From positions 1,302,001 through 1,366,000 of the forward strand of contig NZ_VNWN01000002.1 of NCBI RefSeq assembly GCF_012720115.1: 64,000 bases of DNA, written 5' to 3'. The translations under genes were made by a program, and so were the position numbers. This document shows positions 32,214-41,297 of the stretch, piece by piece. A model generated the notes under the pieces. That model had not been told where the DNA came from and made no database searches. It saw only the letters and a list, made by a program, of their open reading frames with translations. This DNA comes from Sneathiella chinensis. GTDB taxonomy: Bacteria > Pseudomonadota > Alphaproteobacteria > Sneathiellales > Sneathiellaceae. How positions within the stretch are numbered: the stretch's first letter is position 1; each line of letters opens with the position of its first letter.

Positions 32214-32249
32214 AGCGCCTGTGCGATCCGATCGCACAGGCGTTTTTTT
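32214..32249 (+). terminator. Rho-independent terminator after the DUF1127 gene
   Basis: Arms CGCCTGTGCGAT (32216-32227) and ATCGCACAGGCG (32231-32242) form a perfect 12-bp stem with a tight 3-nt loop, followed by TTTTTTTG. It ends the DUF1127 transcript and lies at the 3' end of convergent prmA. Confidence 0.94.
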
Positions 32250-32250
32250 G

Positions 32251-33111
32251 TTATCGCTGCAGTATCAGGGTGTGCCATTCCCCGATGGGGATGCGCTTTA
32301 CCAGATGTAGTCCTTGCTGCCGGTAGGCATTACGGACCATGTTTTCCTGTTTTCCCAGCAGGCCAGACAGGACCAGAACCCCGTCTGTTGCCAGACTGCG
32401 GGCAATATCCGGGGCCAGTTGTACCAGCGGGCGGGCCAGAATATTGGCTGTGATCAGGTCGAATGGCGCGGCTTTTCGCAGTTGCTGGCTGTTGAGGCCC
32501 GTTGCCTCACAGGCCCGGATCAACGGGGCAAGCTGGTTTTTGATGGCGTTCTCACGGGTGACCGTGACGGCATCCGGGTCAATGTCACTGGCCAGTACCG
32601 GACGGCCCCACGCCTTTGCGGTGGCCAGCGCCAGAACGCCGGACCCGCAGCCAAGGTCGAGGGCGTTGAAGATTTCCCGCGATTTGTGAATTTCATCGAT
32701 GGCCTGCAGACAGCCAAACGTGGTTTCGTGTAGGCCCGTTCCAAACGCCCGGCCCGCATCAATGGTCAGGTCGTGCATGGAACTGACCTTGTGGGGGGCA
32801 TCGTGGGACCCGTGTACATAAAACCGACCGGCACAGACAGGCGGCAGGCGTTTCTGGCTTTCGGAAACCCAGTCTTTCTGTTCCACCGTTGAGACAGCGA
32901 TATCATATCCTTCCGGAATCCGGTCCAGATAGGCTTTCGGGGGTTCGGCCTCGAAGAACAGGATCAGTTCCCAAAGACTTCCATCCGGGACCGCCTCCGC
33001 CAGAGAGGAGGAGAGGGTGATGTCCTCGAACAGGGTTTCGAAAATATCCGACTCGGGCAGGGGCAGGGTGACAGCAAGCTGCCAAAGGGTGACATCAGAC
33101 GGCTTTGACAA
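32251..33111 (-). CDS. prmA: Ribosomal protein L11 methyltransferase PrmA
   Basis: PrmA trimethylates ribosomal protein L11 using SAM. The signature RAFGTGLHETTFGCLQAI is followed by the SAM motif ALDLGCGSGVLALATAKAWG. Further conserved segments are ASDIDPDAV and DLITANILARPLVQLAP (post-I NILA motif). At 286 residues the protein is normal in length. The N-terminus matches the short PrmA substrate domain. It overlaps the uvrD stop by 17 bp and so is in one transcript with uvrD. Confidence 0.94.
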   Translation of the reverse strand: MSKPSDVTLWQLAVTLPLPESDIFETLFEDITLSSSLAEAVPDGSLWELILFFEAEPPKAYLDRIPEGYDIAVSTVEQKDWVSESQKRLPPVCAGRFYVHGSHDAPHKVSSMHDLTIDAGRAFGTGLHETTFGCLQAIDEIHKSREIFNALDLGCGSGVLALATAKAWGRPVLASDIDPDAVTVTRENAIKNQLAPLIRACEATGLNSQQLRKAAPFDLITANILARPLVQLAPDIARSLATDGVLVLSGLLGKQENMVRNAYRQQGLHLVKRIPIGEWHTLILQR

Positions 33112-35371
33112 AATTTTCCATCACTTTCTTGATACCGGCCTTATCAAAGGCAATTTCCAGTTTGTTTCCATCCTTGGCGACGACGCGGCCATAGCCGAAT
33201 TTCTGGTGAAAGACCCGATCGGCAAGCTGAATGCCGCCGCTGTCTCCCTTAACCGGTTTGCTGCTGTTATCCACCATCTGCCGGTTCTGGCGGGACCGCT
33301 TTTCCAGAATGCTGGCAAGATGCGATGTCTCGCTTGAGCTTCGCCATGCCGGGGTGGCGGTGTCGCTGTCCTGCCGCTGGCTGGAATAGACGCCCCGTTC
33401 GCTGTGCTCGATGATATGCTCGGCGGGCAACTCGTCCACAAACCGGCTGGGCAGGGCGGATTGCCACTGACCATGAATGCGCCGGTTGCTGGCATAGGAA
33501 ATAAAACACCGTTTCTTGGCGCGGGTGATCCCCACATAGGCAAGACGGCGTTCTTCCTCAAGGGCCTGCTGGCCGTTCTCGTCAAGGGCACGCTGATGGG
33601 GGAACAGGCCTTCTTCCCATCCGGGAAGAAAGACGCTGTCATATTCCAGGCCCTTCGCCGAATGCAGGGTCATGATGCTGACCATATCGGCACTTTCGTC
33701 CGCGGTGATTTCCATGACCAGGGCCACATGCTCCAGAAACTGGTCCAGCGTGTCATATTCCGCAAGGGCCTTGACCAGTTCTTTCAGGTTTTCCCGCTTG
33801 CCTTCCGCTTCGGAGGTCTTGTCCTGTTTCCACATTTCAAGATAGCCGCTGTCATCCAGCACCGTTTCCACCAGTTCATCGGGGGGAATGATGTCCTTCT
33901 GTTCGCGCCACGAGGTGAAGCAGTCCACCAGATCGGACAGACCCTTGTGGGCCTTGCCTTTCATGACCTCGTTCTCGACGACAAATTCCGCCGCCTTGGA
34001 CAGCGGCAGATGCAGGTCGCGGGCAATGGTTCGGAGCGTATCAAGGGCCTTGGCCCCAAGGCCCCGCTTTGGCAGGTTGTAGATCCGTTCAAAAGCCAGA
34101 TCGTCGTTGGGCTGGTTGATCACCCGAAGATAGGCCAGAACATCGCGGATTTCGCGGCGTTCATAGAACCGAAGGCCGCCGATAACCCGGTACTTGATCC
34201 CCATGTTGAGGAAGCATTCTTCGAAGTCACGGGTCTGGAAGCTGGCCCGGACCAGAATGGCAATGTCCTGAAGGCTGGCCCCCTTGCGCTGCAGATTTTC
34301 GATCTCGTCAGCGATCCAGCGGGCTTCGTTCTGGCCGTCCCAGACGCCCTTGACGGTGACTTTTTCACCGCTGTCATCCTCGGTCCAGAGGGATTTTCCA
34401 AGCCGTCCCTCGTTATGGGCGATCAGGCCTGCCGCCGCACCCAGAATATGGGGCGTGGATCGATAGTTCCGTTCCAGACGGATGATGTCGGCACCGGGGA
34501 AGTCGTCCTCAAACCGCAGGATGTTGCCAACCTCGGCGCCGCGCCAGCCATAGATGGATTGGTCGTCATCGCCCACACAACAGATATTCTTGTGCTTCTG
34601 GGCCAGCAGGCGCAGCAGCAGATATTGCGCCACGTTGGTATCCTGATATTCGTCCACCATGATGTAGCGGAAGCGATTCTGGTAATAGGCCAGAATATCG
34701 GGATTGGCCTGAAGCAGGGTCAGCGGGTGAAGCAGCAGGTCGCCAAAGTCGCAGGCGTTTTGATCCAGAAGGCGTTCCTGATAGATTTTATAAAGTTCCG
34801 CCGCCCGGCCATGGGCAAATCCGTTTGTTTCCAGATTGACCACCTGATCCGGGCGCAGGCCCTTGTCTTTCCAGCGGTCGATCACGGCGGCAAGGCCCCG
34901 CGGCGGCCATTTCTTGGTGTCGATTTGCTGTTCGGTCAGGATTTGCTTGAGAAGTCGGAGTTGATCATCCGTATCCAGAATGGTGTAGCTGGGGCCAAGG
35001 CCGACAAGTTCCGGGTGACGGCGCAGCATCCACACCCCGATGGAGTGGAAGGTGCCAAGGCGGATATCGGCTGCAGTGGGGCCGACAAGGCCCGCGGTTC
35101 TTTCGCGCATTTCCGCCGCTGCCTTGTTGGTAAAGGTTACGGCAAGAATTTCCCACGGCTTGACGGGGCGGGTATTCAGGATATGCGCAAGGCGGGTGGT
35201 CAGGACGCGGGTTTTTCCCGTCCCGGCGCCAGCAAGCACAAGCACAGGGCCGTCCACGGCCTCAACCGCGGCGCGCTGCCCTTCGTTCAGCCCGTCAAGA
35301 TAGGAGGTATCCACCGTCTGCTGAGGGGCAGGGTCGGTGTCGAAATTTGCAAAGTCAAAAGGATCAACCAT
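33095..35371 (-). CDS. uvrD: UvrD/PcrA-type ATP-dependent DNA helicase
   Basis: This 758-residue superfamily 1A helicase unwinds DNA 3'-5' during repair and replication restart. Motifs in order are the Q motif NEGQRAAVEAVDGPVLV, Walker A AGAGTGKTRVL, motif Ia TFTNKAAAEMRER, motif II DEYQDTN, motif III GDDDQSIYGWRGAE, motif IV RLERNYRST, motif V VSIMTLHSAKGLEYD and motif VI YVGITRAKK. The C-terminal region has the RNA-polymerase-binding-like end VFHQKFGYGRVV. The gene is coupled to prmA by a 17-bp overlap. Confidence 0.95.
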   Translation of the reverse strand: MVDPFDFANFDTDPAPQQTVDTSYLDGLNEGQRAAVEAVDGPVLVLAGAGTGKTRVLTTRLAHILNTRPVKPWEILAVTFTNKAAAEMRERTAGLVGPTAADIRLGTFHSIGVWMLRRHPELVGLGPSYTILDTDDQLRLLKQILTEQQIDTKKWPPRGLAAVIDRWKDKGLRPDQVVNLETNGFAHGRAAELYKIYQERLLDQNACDFGDLLLHPLTLLQANPDILAYYQNRFRYIMVDEYQDTNVAQYLLLRLLAQKHKNICCVGDDDQSIYGWRGAEVGNILRFEDDFPGADIIRLERNYRSTPHILGAAAGLIAHNEGRLGKSLWTEDDSGEKVTVKGVWDGQNEARWIADEIENLQRKGASLQDIAILVRASFQTRDFEECFLNMGIKYRVIGGLRFYERREIRDVLAYLRVINQPNDDLAFERIYNLPKRGLGAKALDTLRTIARDLHLPLSKAAEFVVENEVMKGKAHKGLSDLVDCFTSWREQKDIIPPDELVETVLDDSGYLEMWKQDKTSEAEGKRENLKELVKALAEYDTLDQFLEHVALVMEITADESADMVSIMTLHSAKGLEYDSVFLPGWEEGLFPHQRALDENGQQALEEERRLAYVGITRAKKRCFISYASNRRIHGQWQSALPSRFVDELPAEHIIEHSERGVYSSQRQDSDTATPAWRSSSETSHLASILEKRSRQNRQMVDNSSKPVKGDSGGIQLADRVFHQKFGYGRVVAKDGNKLEIAFDKAGIKKVMENFVKAV

Positions 35372-35423
35372 GGGCCAAGATATAAAGCAACGGTCTCGGG
35401 GAAACCAGTCTTCTTAAACGAAA

Positions 35424-37217
35424 TCAGGGAAACATTTTTCCGCTGGTTTCATCCTGTGAATTCAGCAACGCCTGATTATATTCCGACAGCAGTTTTCGGT
35501 AGTGAAGAAGGCCGACAATCCGGGCATCGGCGGCACTGTCAATCACCGGCAGGCATTCCAGACCCGACTTTTCCATGATCATCAGGGCGGATTTCAAACT
35601 GGATTCCGGAAAGATGACCGGAATATCCCGGGAGGTGATATCGGCCACCGTCAGGTCGCGGTCGATTTCATCGGCAAGGATATGGGCCTTCAGGTTGGAA
35701 AAATTGATCATGCCGACAAACGCCTTGTTGGTCGGGTCCACGGCAACCAGTTTCTGGTGCGGCAGTTGGCCAATGATCTTTCGGACCTCGGATAGCGGGC
35801 TGCTGGTCGGGATTTCTGAAAATTCCTTGTCCATGATACCGCGCACCTGACGGAACTTGAGATACCGAAGGGCGCGGCTTTCCCATACATCCACGTTGCG
35901 CCGCGCCAATTGGGTCTGAAAGATGCTGCGCCCGTAGATCTGCTTTGTGATCAGGGTTGCAACGGAAACGGCAACCATGACGGCAATCCCGATTTTATAA
36001 TCCCCGGTCAGCTCAAAGACGATCAGGATGGTCGAGATCGGCGCCCCAAGAACGGAAGAGGCCACCGCCGTCATCCCGATAATGGCATAGAGACCATGAC
36101 TGGCCGACAGTTCCGGAAAGACCGAGGTGGCGATAATGCCAAACGCGCCGCCGGTCATGGCACCAATGAACAGGGACGGGGAAAAGAACCCGCCGCCAAA
36201 CCGGCTGCCCATGGTGATGCCGACAGCGATTGTCTTGATGATGATCAGGGACAGCAGCAGCAACAGGTCGTAATTTTCATTGAGGGCGTTGTCTGTGGCC
36301 TCATAACCGACACCGATGATCTGCGGAAAGAAAACGGCAATGCCGCCAAGAACCAGACCGCCCGAGGCCGGACGCAGGATTTCCGGAATCTTGAACCGGT
36401 CAATGGTGCGTTCGGCAAATCCCATGCTCCAGATGAACAGCAGGGCAACAATCGCGGAAACGATGCCAAGAATGGCAATCGCCGGTAATTCCCACCACGA
36501 AACGATGTTGTAGTTCGGAATGATAAACGCCGGGAAGTCGCCCACATGAATACGGCTGACCACCGTTCCAATAACCGAGGCCAGAACAATGGGGGCCACG
36601 GCCTGTGTGGCGAGCGAGCCGATCACCACCTCAAGGGCGAAGAACATTCCGGCGATCGGCGCGTTGAACGAGGCCGCAACGCCGGAGGCCACACCGCATC
36701 CGATCAGGGTCAGGTAATAGCTGGAGGGCAAACGCAGGCGTTGCCCAAGCTGGCTGGCCATTGTGGCGCTCAAGTGCACGACAGGGCCTTCCCGTCCGCC
36801 GGATGTCCCGGCCCCAAGCGACAGGGCGCTGACAAAGAAGGCGGCGATCCCGGGCCAGAGTTTCATCTTGCCCCGCTTGATCATGACCGCCTCGATCACG
36901 TCGGCCACGCCCTGACCGCGCTTGCCGGGCATACAATATTGCAGGAACAGCCCGACAATCAGTCCCCCGATGACCGGGGCGGCGACAATCTGCCACCACG
37001 GCAGTTCGGCAACGCCGGATACGACCAGTTCACTGTCGAAACCGTAAAACAGGTTCTGGATTTCCCCGATGGCAAAACGGAAGGCCAGCGCACCATATCC
37101 GCCAAGAAGGCCAGCGATCACGGCACAGATCATCAGCTTCAGCGAGACATTGCCGCCCGCAAGCCGGATGGAAGACAGAACCCCTTTTTTGGGAAGATTG
37201 TCGGATGAAAAAACCAT
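35424..37217 (-). CDS. CLC-type chloride channel/antiporter with tandem CBS domains
   Basis: This 597-residue inner-membrane protein has the CLC fold in residues 1-440 and two CBS domains in about 450-580. The ion-selectivity signature GTSGGREGPVVHL carries the gating glutamate (REGP), and GGGFFSPSLFIGA is the GxFxP-type motif. In place of the usual GSGIP or GHGVP, the N-terminal loop reads GQGVADV, so the anion-coordinating serine is not conserved. The tandem CBS domains (REGVMDKEF region and PVIFPESSLKSAL) may bind adenine nucleotides. It may act in Cl- or other anion transport and acid response. Confidence 0.9.
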   Translation of the reverse strand: MVFSSDNLPKKGVLSSIRLAGGNVSLKLMICAVIAGLLGGYGALAFRFAIGEIQNLFYGFDSELVVSGVAELPWWQIVAAPVIGGLIVGLFLQYCMPGKRGQGVADVIEAVMIKRGKMKLWPGIAAFFVSALSLGAGTSGGREGPVVHLSATMASQLGQRLRLPSSYYLTLIGCGVASGVAASFNAPIAGMFFALEVVIGSLATQAVAPIVLASVIGTVVSRIHVGDFPAFIIPNYNIVSWWELPAIAILGIVSAIVALLFIWSMGFAERTIDRFKIPEILRPASGGLVLGGIAVFFPQIIGVGYEATDNALNENYDLLLLLSLIIIKTIAVGITMGSRFGGGFFSPSLFIGAMTGGAFGIIATSVFPELSASHGLYAIIGMTAVASSVLGAPISTILIVFELTGDYKIGIAVMVAVSVATLITKQIYGRSIFQTQLARRNVDVWESRALRYLKFRQVRGIMDKEFSEIPTSSPLSEVRKIIGQLPHQKLVAVDPTNKAFVGMINFSNLKAHILADEIDRDLTVADITSRDIPVIFPESSLKSALMIMEKSGLECLPVIDSAADARIVGLLHYRKLLSEYNQALLNSQDETSGKMFP

Positions 37218-37299
37218 TATTCAAGCATCCTGCCTAACTGCCTGTTTTCAGTTGTTTTTTACGGCGTCCTATCCGGTGTATACCTTTTATCAGGTTAGT

Positions 37300-38097
37300 T
37301 CAACCGAGCGGCGTTTGATTGGCAAGAAATTCCGTCGCCCAGCCAAGACTGGCCGTCATCGGGCGTGTTGGTTTGTATTCGCAGCCGATCCAGCCGTCAT
37401 ATCCCGCCTGATCGATCTGGTTCAGAAGAAAGCGATAGTCCAACTCCCCTGTATCCGGTTCGGCGCGAAGGGGTGGGTTGGCAATCTGCATATGGCCGGT
37501 TTGCCCAAGATGGCGTTCCAACCGGTTCGACAGGTTTCCATGGATTCGCTGGCAATGATAAAGATCGAACTGCAAGCGGACGTTCGGATGGGCAAGGGTG
37601 GTCAGGATATCGGCGGCCAGATCGAAATCATCAAGGAAATATCCCGGCATGTCGCCGGTGTTGATCGGTTCTATCAGAAGGGTGATGCCTTCCGGTGCGG
37701 CCAGCGCCGCCGCGTGGGAGAGAGAGGCAATAAACTGTTCTTTCTGGGCGTCATGGGAAAGGTTCCCATCCCGGAGGCCAGCCATGACATGCAATCGGCG
37801 GCACCCGAGCCGGGCGGCATATTCGAGGGCCTGATCAACAGAGGCCCGAAACGCATCCTGCCGGGAGGGTAGGGAGGCAAGGCCCCGCTCTCCGGTGTCC
37901 CAGTCTCCCGGTGACAGGTTGAACAGGACCTGCTGTAGATTGGTATCGGCAAGACGGGCGCGCAGGTCTTCCGGCGCCCAGTCATAGGGGAACAGGTATT
38001 CCACCCCCTTGAACCCTGCCTTTGAGGCCGCCGCGAACCTGTCCGGCAATGCCAGATCCTGAAACAGGAAAGACAGGTTTGCGGCAAGGCGGATCAT
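37300..38097 (-). CDS. Hydroxypyruvate isomerase-like TIM-barrel protein (Hyi/OtnI)
   Basis: This 265-residue xylose-isomerase-like TIM-barrel enzyme has the Hyi-family pattern: LAANLSFLFQDL at the start, GFKGVEYLFPYDW, LIEPINTGDMPGYFL (metal-binding Glu), LQFDLYHCQRIHGNL (Asp/His) and WIGCEYKPT at the end (Glu). The family isomerises hydroxypyruvate or 2-oxotetronate. It lies 3 bp before gpt in the same direction and both probably share a transcript. There is no glyoxylate-pathway gene next to it, so the substrate is not established. Confidence 0.88.
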   Translation of the reverse strand: MIRLAANLSFLFQDLALPDRFAAASKAGFKGVEYLFPYDWAPEDLRARLADTNLQQVLFNLSPGDWDTGERGLASLPSRQDAFRASVDQALEYAARLGCRRLHVMAGLRDGNLSHDAQKEQFIASLSHAAALAAPEGITLLIEPINTGDMPGYFLDDFDLAADILTTLAHPNVRLQFDLYHCQRIHGNLSNRLERHLGQTGHMQIANPPLRAEPDTGELDYRFLLNQIDQAGYDGWIGCEYKPTRPMTASLGWATEFLANQTPLG

Positions 38098-38100
38098 GGC

Positions 38101-38592
38101 TTAGCGATGTTCCTCAACGATCGGCTTGGCGAAGGACGGGGCCTGATCCCACGGGAACAGGATCCATGTATCCTGACTGACCTCGGTAATGAAGGTGTCC
38201 ACTCTCGGGCGGCCTTTCGGTTTCGCGTAAATGGTCGCGAAATGGGCTTCCGGAATCATGTCGCGGACATATTTGGCGGTGATGCCACTGTCCACCAGAT
38301 CGTCAACGATCAGCCAGCCTTTGCCGTTGTTGGGAATGTCCAGCCCCTTGATGATGTTGACTTCGCCAACAGATTTATCGCTGCGATAGGCGGCGATACA
38401 GACGGTTTCAATGTTGCGGATGTCCAACTCGCGGGCAACGATCGCCGCCGGAACAAGACCGCCGCGGGTGACAGCGACAATGCCCTCGAACGGGCCCAGT
38501 TCCATCAGGCGCCATGCCAGGGCGCGTCCGTTGCGGTGGAGTTCTTCCCAGGAAACTGGAAAGTATTTCTGATAGCCTGCGTCTTCCGCCAT
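38101..38592 (-). CDS. gpt: Xanthine phosphoribosyltransferase
   Basis: This 163-residue purine-salvage enzyme transfers phosphoribose from PRPP to xanthine and guanine. The PRPP loop is [14 protein letters not shown], and the hydrophobic flanks (GKGWLIVDD) match the Gpt family. [19 protein letters not shown] is the conserved N-terminal loop, and PWDQAPSFA is the family-specific C-terminal patch. It is divergent from the 84-residue gene at 38702. Confidence 0.92.
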   Translation of the reverse strand: MAEDAGYQKYFPVSWEELHRNGRALAWRLMELGPFEGIVAVTRGGLVPAAIVARELDIRNIETVCIAAYRSDKSVGEVNIIKGLDIPNNGKGWLIVDDLVDSGITAKYVRDMIPEAHFATIYAKPKGRPRVDTFITEVSQDTWILFPWDQAPSFAKPIVEEHR

Positions 38593-38701
38593 CTGGGTAT
38601 GTCCTTCGTTAATGTCAGATTTCTGTTTCTTTAGACCGCTCGTGCGGCTTTGAAAAGTCCCCGGCTGTCAAAAAAATGAAAAATGCGGTATTCTGCGTAC
38701 C

Positions 38702-38956
38702 ATGGGTCGTAAAAGTCCAACGCAGTCTCAATTGGAATACCTGTCCTTGGGGGTCGGACAACCGGGCGGGAAGTTGCCCCTGTTCGATCGGGAGGGACAG
38801 CAAATCCGAAAGGCAACCATCGAAAGCTGTATTCGGAACGGCTGGGCTGCGCCGTGGTTCGACAACCCGATCAAGCCGGACTGGCTGGTGTGCCGCCTGA
38901 CCGACGAGGGATATGCCCTGTTGGGGGAGGGGGCCTTCCCGATCCAAAAGACGTGA
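38702..38956 (+). CDS. Small conserved hypothetical protein
   Basis: I cannot assign a function to this 84-residue protein. It opens GRKSPTQSQLEYL and contains LPLFDREGQQIRKATIESC followed by IRNGWAAPWFDNPIKPDWL and CRLTDEGYALL. The last part resembles a short winged-helix wing region. I have the impression of similar small proteins in other alphaproteobacteria, but this is from memory and unverified. The gene is divergent from gpt and has no strong ribosome-binding site. An upstream start at 38676 is possible. Confidence 0.65.
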   Translation: MGRKSPTQSQLEYLSLGVGQPGGKLPLFDREGQQIRKATIESCIRNGWAAPWFDNPIKPDWLVCRLTDEGYALLGEGAFPIQKT

Positions 38957-39053
38957 TCGCGGTAACATTCAGGAAAGGTTGTAGAAAATCGATCTGGCCA
39001 TGATTGGCGGTTCGTGCCACATTTTCGCCGTCTGATAGAACAGGGGGAAAATC

Positions 39054-39746
39054 ATGACCGGGACAATGTCTTCGCTTTGGCTTGCCAGCATTGCCTTTTT
39101 GGCGCTTCACATCATTCCATCCAGTTTTCTGCGGGAAAAACTTGTCTCCGGTATGGGGCTGAGGGCGTATCTGATCGGGTACAGTCTTTTGTCCGGCGCC
39201 GCGTTTGTGTGGATGATCATGGCCTTTGTCGCCGCCCCTTATGGCGATCTGCTGTGGCAGGTTGGCAACTGGGGGCGCTATGGTGCGATCGGGATCATGG
39301 TTGTGGCATCCATCCTGCTGGTATCTGCCTATGCGACCCGCAGCCCCACGGCCATTGGCGGGGAAAAGGCCCTGCAGGCCGATGCCGCCCGGCACGGGAT
39401 GCACGCGGTGACACGCCATCCCCTGATGTGGTCCCTGGTGTTGTGGGCAGTGGCGCATTTGCTGAATAACGGGGATGTGAAATCCGTCATTTTCTTTGTT
39501 ACCCTTGGTGGGCTGGCGCTGGCCGGAACTTTTCTGATTGATGTCCGGCGGGCGCGGGACCTTGGGGCGGATTGGCAGGATTACGCAGCCCATACCTCCA
39601 ACATTCCGTTTGCCGCCTTGCTCACAGGGCGGGCCAGTATCTCCGTTCGGCGGGTCTGGTGGCAGGTGTTGTTGGGCCTTGTGGTCTTCATGGCCTTTTT
39701 CCACTTGCATACCCTTGTGATCGGGGTGTCGCCGTTCCCGCTGTAA
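39054..39746 (+). CDS. NnrU-family membrane protein
   Basis: This 230-residue inner-membrane protein has about six hydrophobic helices. The NnrU signature is seen in HGMHAVTRHPLMWSLVLWAVAHLLNNGD (residues about 120-147), with the TRHP motif, and in the surrounding SILLVSAYATRSP. NnrU was named from the nitric-oxide-regulated denitrification loci and is also related to the phospholipid methyltransferase-like family; a direct role here is not shown. It has a GGGGGAAAATC ribosome-binding region and ends 4 bp from a convergent thioesterase gene. Confidence 0.86.
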   Translation: MTGTMSSLWLASIAFLALHIIPSSFLREKLVSGMGLRAYLIGYSLLSGAAFVWMIMAFVAAPYGDLLWQVGNWGRYGAIGIMVVASILLVSAYATRSPTAIGGEKALQADAARHGMHAVTRHPLMWSLVLWAVAHLLNNGDVKSVIFFVTLGGLALAGTFLIDVRRARDLGADWQDYAAHTSNIPFAALLTGRASISVRRVWWQVLLGLVVFMAFFHLHTLVIGVSPFPL

Positions 39747-39749
39747 TCG

Positions 39750-40214
39750 TTACAGGATGACACAGGTGGTGTTACCGTGGGCGTAGATCTTGCCATCTTC
39801 GCCCACCAGACGGGCCTCGGCGGTGGCGATTTTGCGCCCCTTGTGGACGACCTCGCCGCGGCAGGTAACCTTGCCCATACCCGGCTTCATGGCACGGATA
39901 TATTTCACGTTAAGATCGACGGTGGTGTAACTTTCCCCGGCTTCCAGCATGGTGTGGATGCTGCAGCCAAGGGCACTGTCCAGAAGGGTGGCGGCATATC
40001 CGCCATGGATGCTGCCAATCGGGTTCATGTGCTTTTCTGACGGATTGCCTTCAAAAACAGCCACGCCCTTTTCCACGGAGACCAGATCGAAATCCAGCGT
40101 TTCCCCGATTGAGGGGCGGTTTCCCTTGTGCTGGAAGGCCATCTGCATCTGCTCCAACCCGTTCAGGTTGGCATAGAGCTGATTGATATTCGGTTTGGAA
40201 ACTGTTTTTGTCAT
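39750..40214 (-). CDS. PaaI-family hotdog thioesterase
   Basis: This 154-residue hotdog thioesterase shares the PaaI pattern with the gene at 366-746. HMNPIGSIHGGYAATLLDSALGC carries the HGG motif and the catalytic Asp; the strand VDLNVKYIRAMKP follows. The pair differ enough that they look like separate family members rather than a recent duplicate. It is divergent from the LysR gene at 40336, with a shared promoter region containing a palindrome. Confidence 0.85.
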   Translation of the reverse strand: MTKTVSKPNINQLYANLNGLEQMQMAFQHKGNRPSIGETLDFDLVSVEKGVAVFEGNPSEKHMNPIGSIHGGYAATLLDSALGCSIHTMLEAGESYTTVDLNVKYIRAMKPGMGKVTCRGEVVHKGRKIATAEARLVGEDGKIYAHGNTTCVIL

Positions 40215-40270
40215 GGTTCTTGTTCCGTTGCCAGAAAGATAGGGGGCCCAAAAGGCGCTGGACCTAAACT

Positions 40271-40284
40271 ATCGAATATTCGAT
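40271..40284. promoter_or_regulatory. 14-bp perfect palindrome, candidate LysR operator
   Basis: ATCGAATATTCGAT is a perfect dyad between the divergent thioesterase and LysR genes, 52 bases before the LysR ATG. Such AT-centred dyads are typical of LysR binding sites. It may be the operator of the adjacent regulator. No experiment or comparison is available here. Confidence 0.55.
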
Positions 40285-40335
40285 CAAACAAAAATATGCT
40301 AAAAATTTATAGCCTTCATACAAAAATGAATAAAT

Positions 40336-41253
40336 ATGAACTGGGATCAATATCGATATTTTCTTGCGGTGGCCGAGCTGGGCAGCCTGTCAGCGGCGGC
40401 GCGGGCCCTGTCTGTCAGTCAGCCGACTGTCGGCCGCCAGATCAGTGAGCTTGAGGGGCGGCTTGGAACTCGTCTGTTTGATCGCCTGTCCCATGGGTAT
40501 CGGCTGACCCCGGCGGGGGAGCGTATTCTGGGCAAGGTCCGGGCCGTGGGGGATACGCTGCTGGGGCTGGATCAGCAACTGAAGGGTATCGATCAGGAAT
40601 TGTCGGGGAATGTACGAATTTCCGCGACCGAGGGGTTCGGGGCCTATTGGCTGACCCCGCGACTGGCCCGCTACCAGCAGGACCATCCCCGGATTCGTTT
40701 CGACCTGATACTGGATGTGGCGGTGATGGATGCGCGGCACCGGCAGGCCGATATCCTGATCCGGCTTGCCGACCCCAAATCTGACAATCTGGTCGGGCGC
40801 GTGGCGGGAACGGTTGGCTTCGGGCTGTACGGATCAGAAGCCTATTTCAAGCGTTTTGGTCGTCTGCAGACCCTGGAGGATATCCCCCGTCACCGCTTTG
40901 TGGACTGGCAGTCCGTGAACGCGCCGAACCTGATGGCGTCTTTTGTCGGGCAATTCACAAGGGGGAATGCGGTCCCGTTTCGCACCAACACGGTGGCCGC
41001 CCAGATTGCCGCCGTGCAGCAGGGGATCGGCATGTTGTTTGCCCCGCATTATATGGCGGCGGCCACGGAAGGGCTGGTGCGTCTTCTGCCGGATGAAGTG
41101 GATGAGGCGGTCGACCTGTGGGTTCTGACCCATCGGGACCTTGTGGATGTGGCCCGTATCCGGTCGGTTATGGATTATCTTGTGGTGACCATTCGGGCGG
41201 AGGGGGAGAATTTGCGAAACGGGGGGCGGGGACCTGTTGGTCCGGGCCTGTGA
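40336..41253 (+). CDS. LysR-family transcriptional regulator
   Basis: This 305-residue LysR regulator has an N-terminal winged helix (WDQYRYFLAVAELGSLSAAAR, then VSQPTVGRQISELEGRLG with the recognition helix) and a periplasmic-type substrate-binding C-terminal domain. Typical LysR segments such as GNVRISATEGFGAYWL and IRFDLILDV are present. The divergent thioesterase gene is the most likely regulated neighbour. Its ligand is unknown. A 13-bp inverted repeat spans its stop codon. Confidence 0.92.
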   Translation: MNWDQYRYFLAVAELGSLSAAARALSVSQPTVGRQISELEGRLGTRLFDRLSHGYRLTPAGERILGKVRAVGDTLLGLDQQLKGIDQELSGNVRISATEGFGAYWLTPRLARYQQDHPRIRFDLILDVAVMDARHRQADILIRLADPKSDNLVGRVAGTVGFGLYGSEAYFKRFGRLQTLEDIPRHRFVDWQSVNAPNLMASFVGQFTRGNAVPFRTNTVAAQIAAVQQGIGMLFAPHYMAAATEGLVRLLPDEVDEAVDLWVLTHRDLVDVARIRSVMDYLVVTIRAEGENLRNGGRGPVGPGL

Positions 41254-41267
41254 TCCCGTTTCGCAAA
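41211..41267 (+). repeat. Nested inverted repeat across the LysR stop codon
   Basis: Outer arms TTTGCGAAACGGG (41211-41223) and CCCGTTTCGCAAA (41255-41267) are perfect 13-bp inverted repeats. Inside them, GGACC (41230-41234) and GGTCC (41239-41243) form a second short stem. The lysR stop (TGA 41251-41253) lies in the loop side. There is no T-tract, so it is not a standard intrinsic terminator. Confidence 0.8.
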
Positions 41268-41297
41268 GATGGTGATTAGGCGTGTTCCAGCAGGGTC

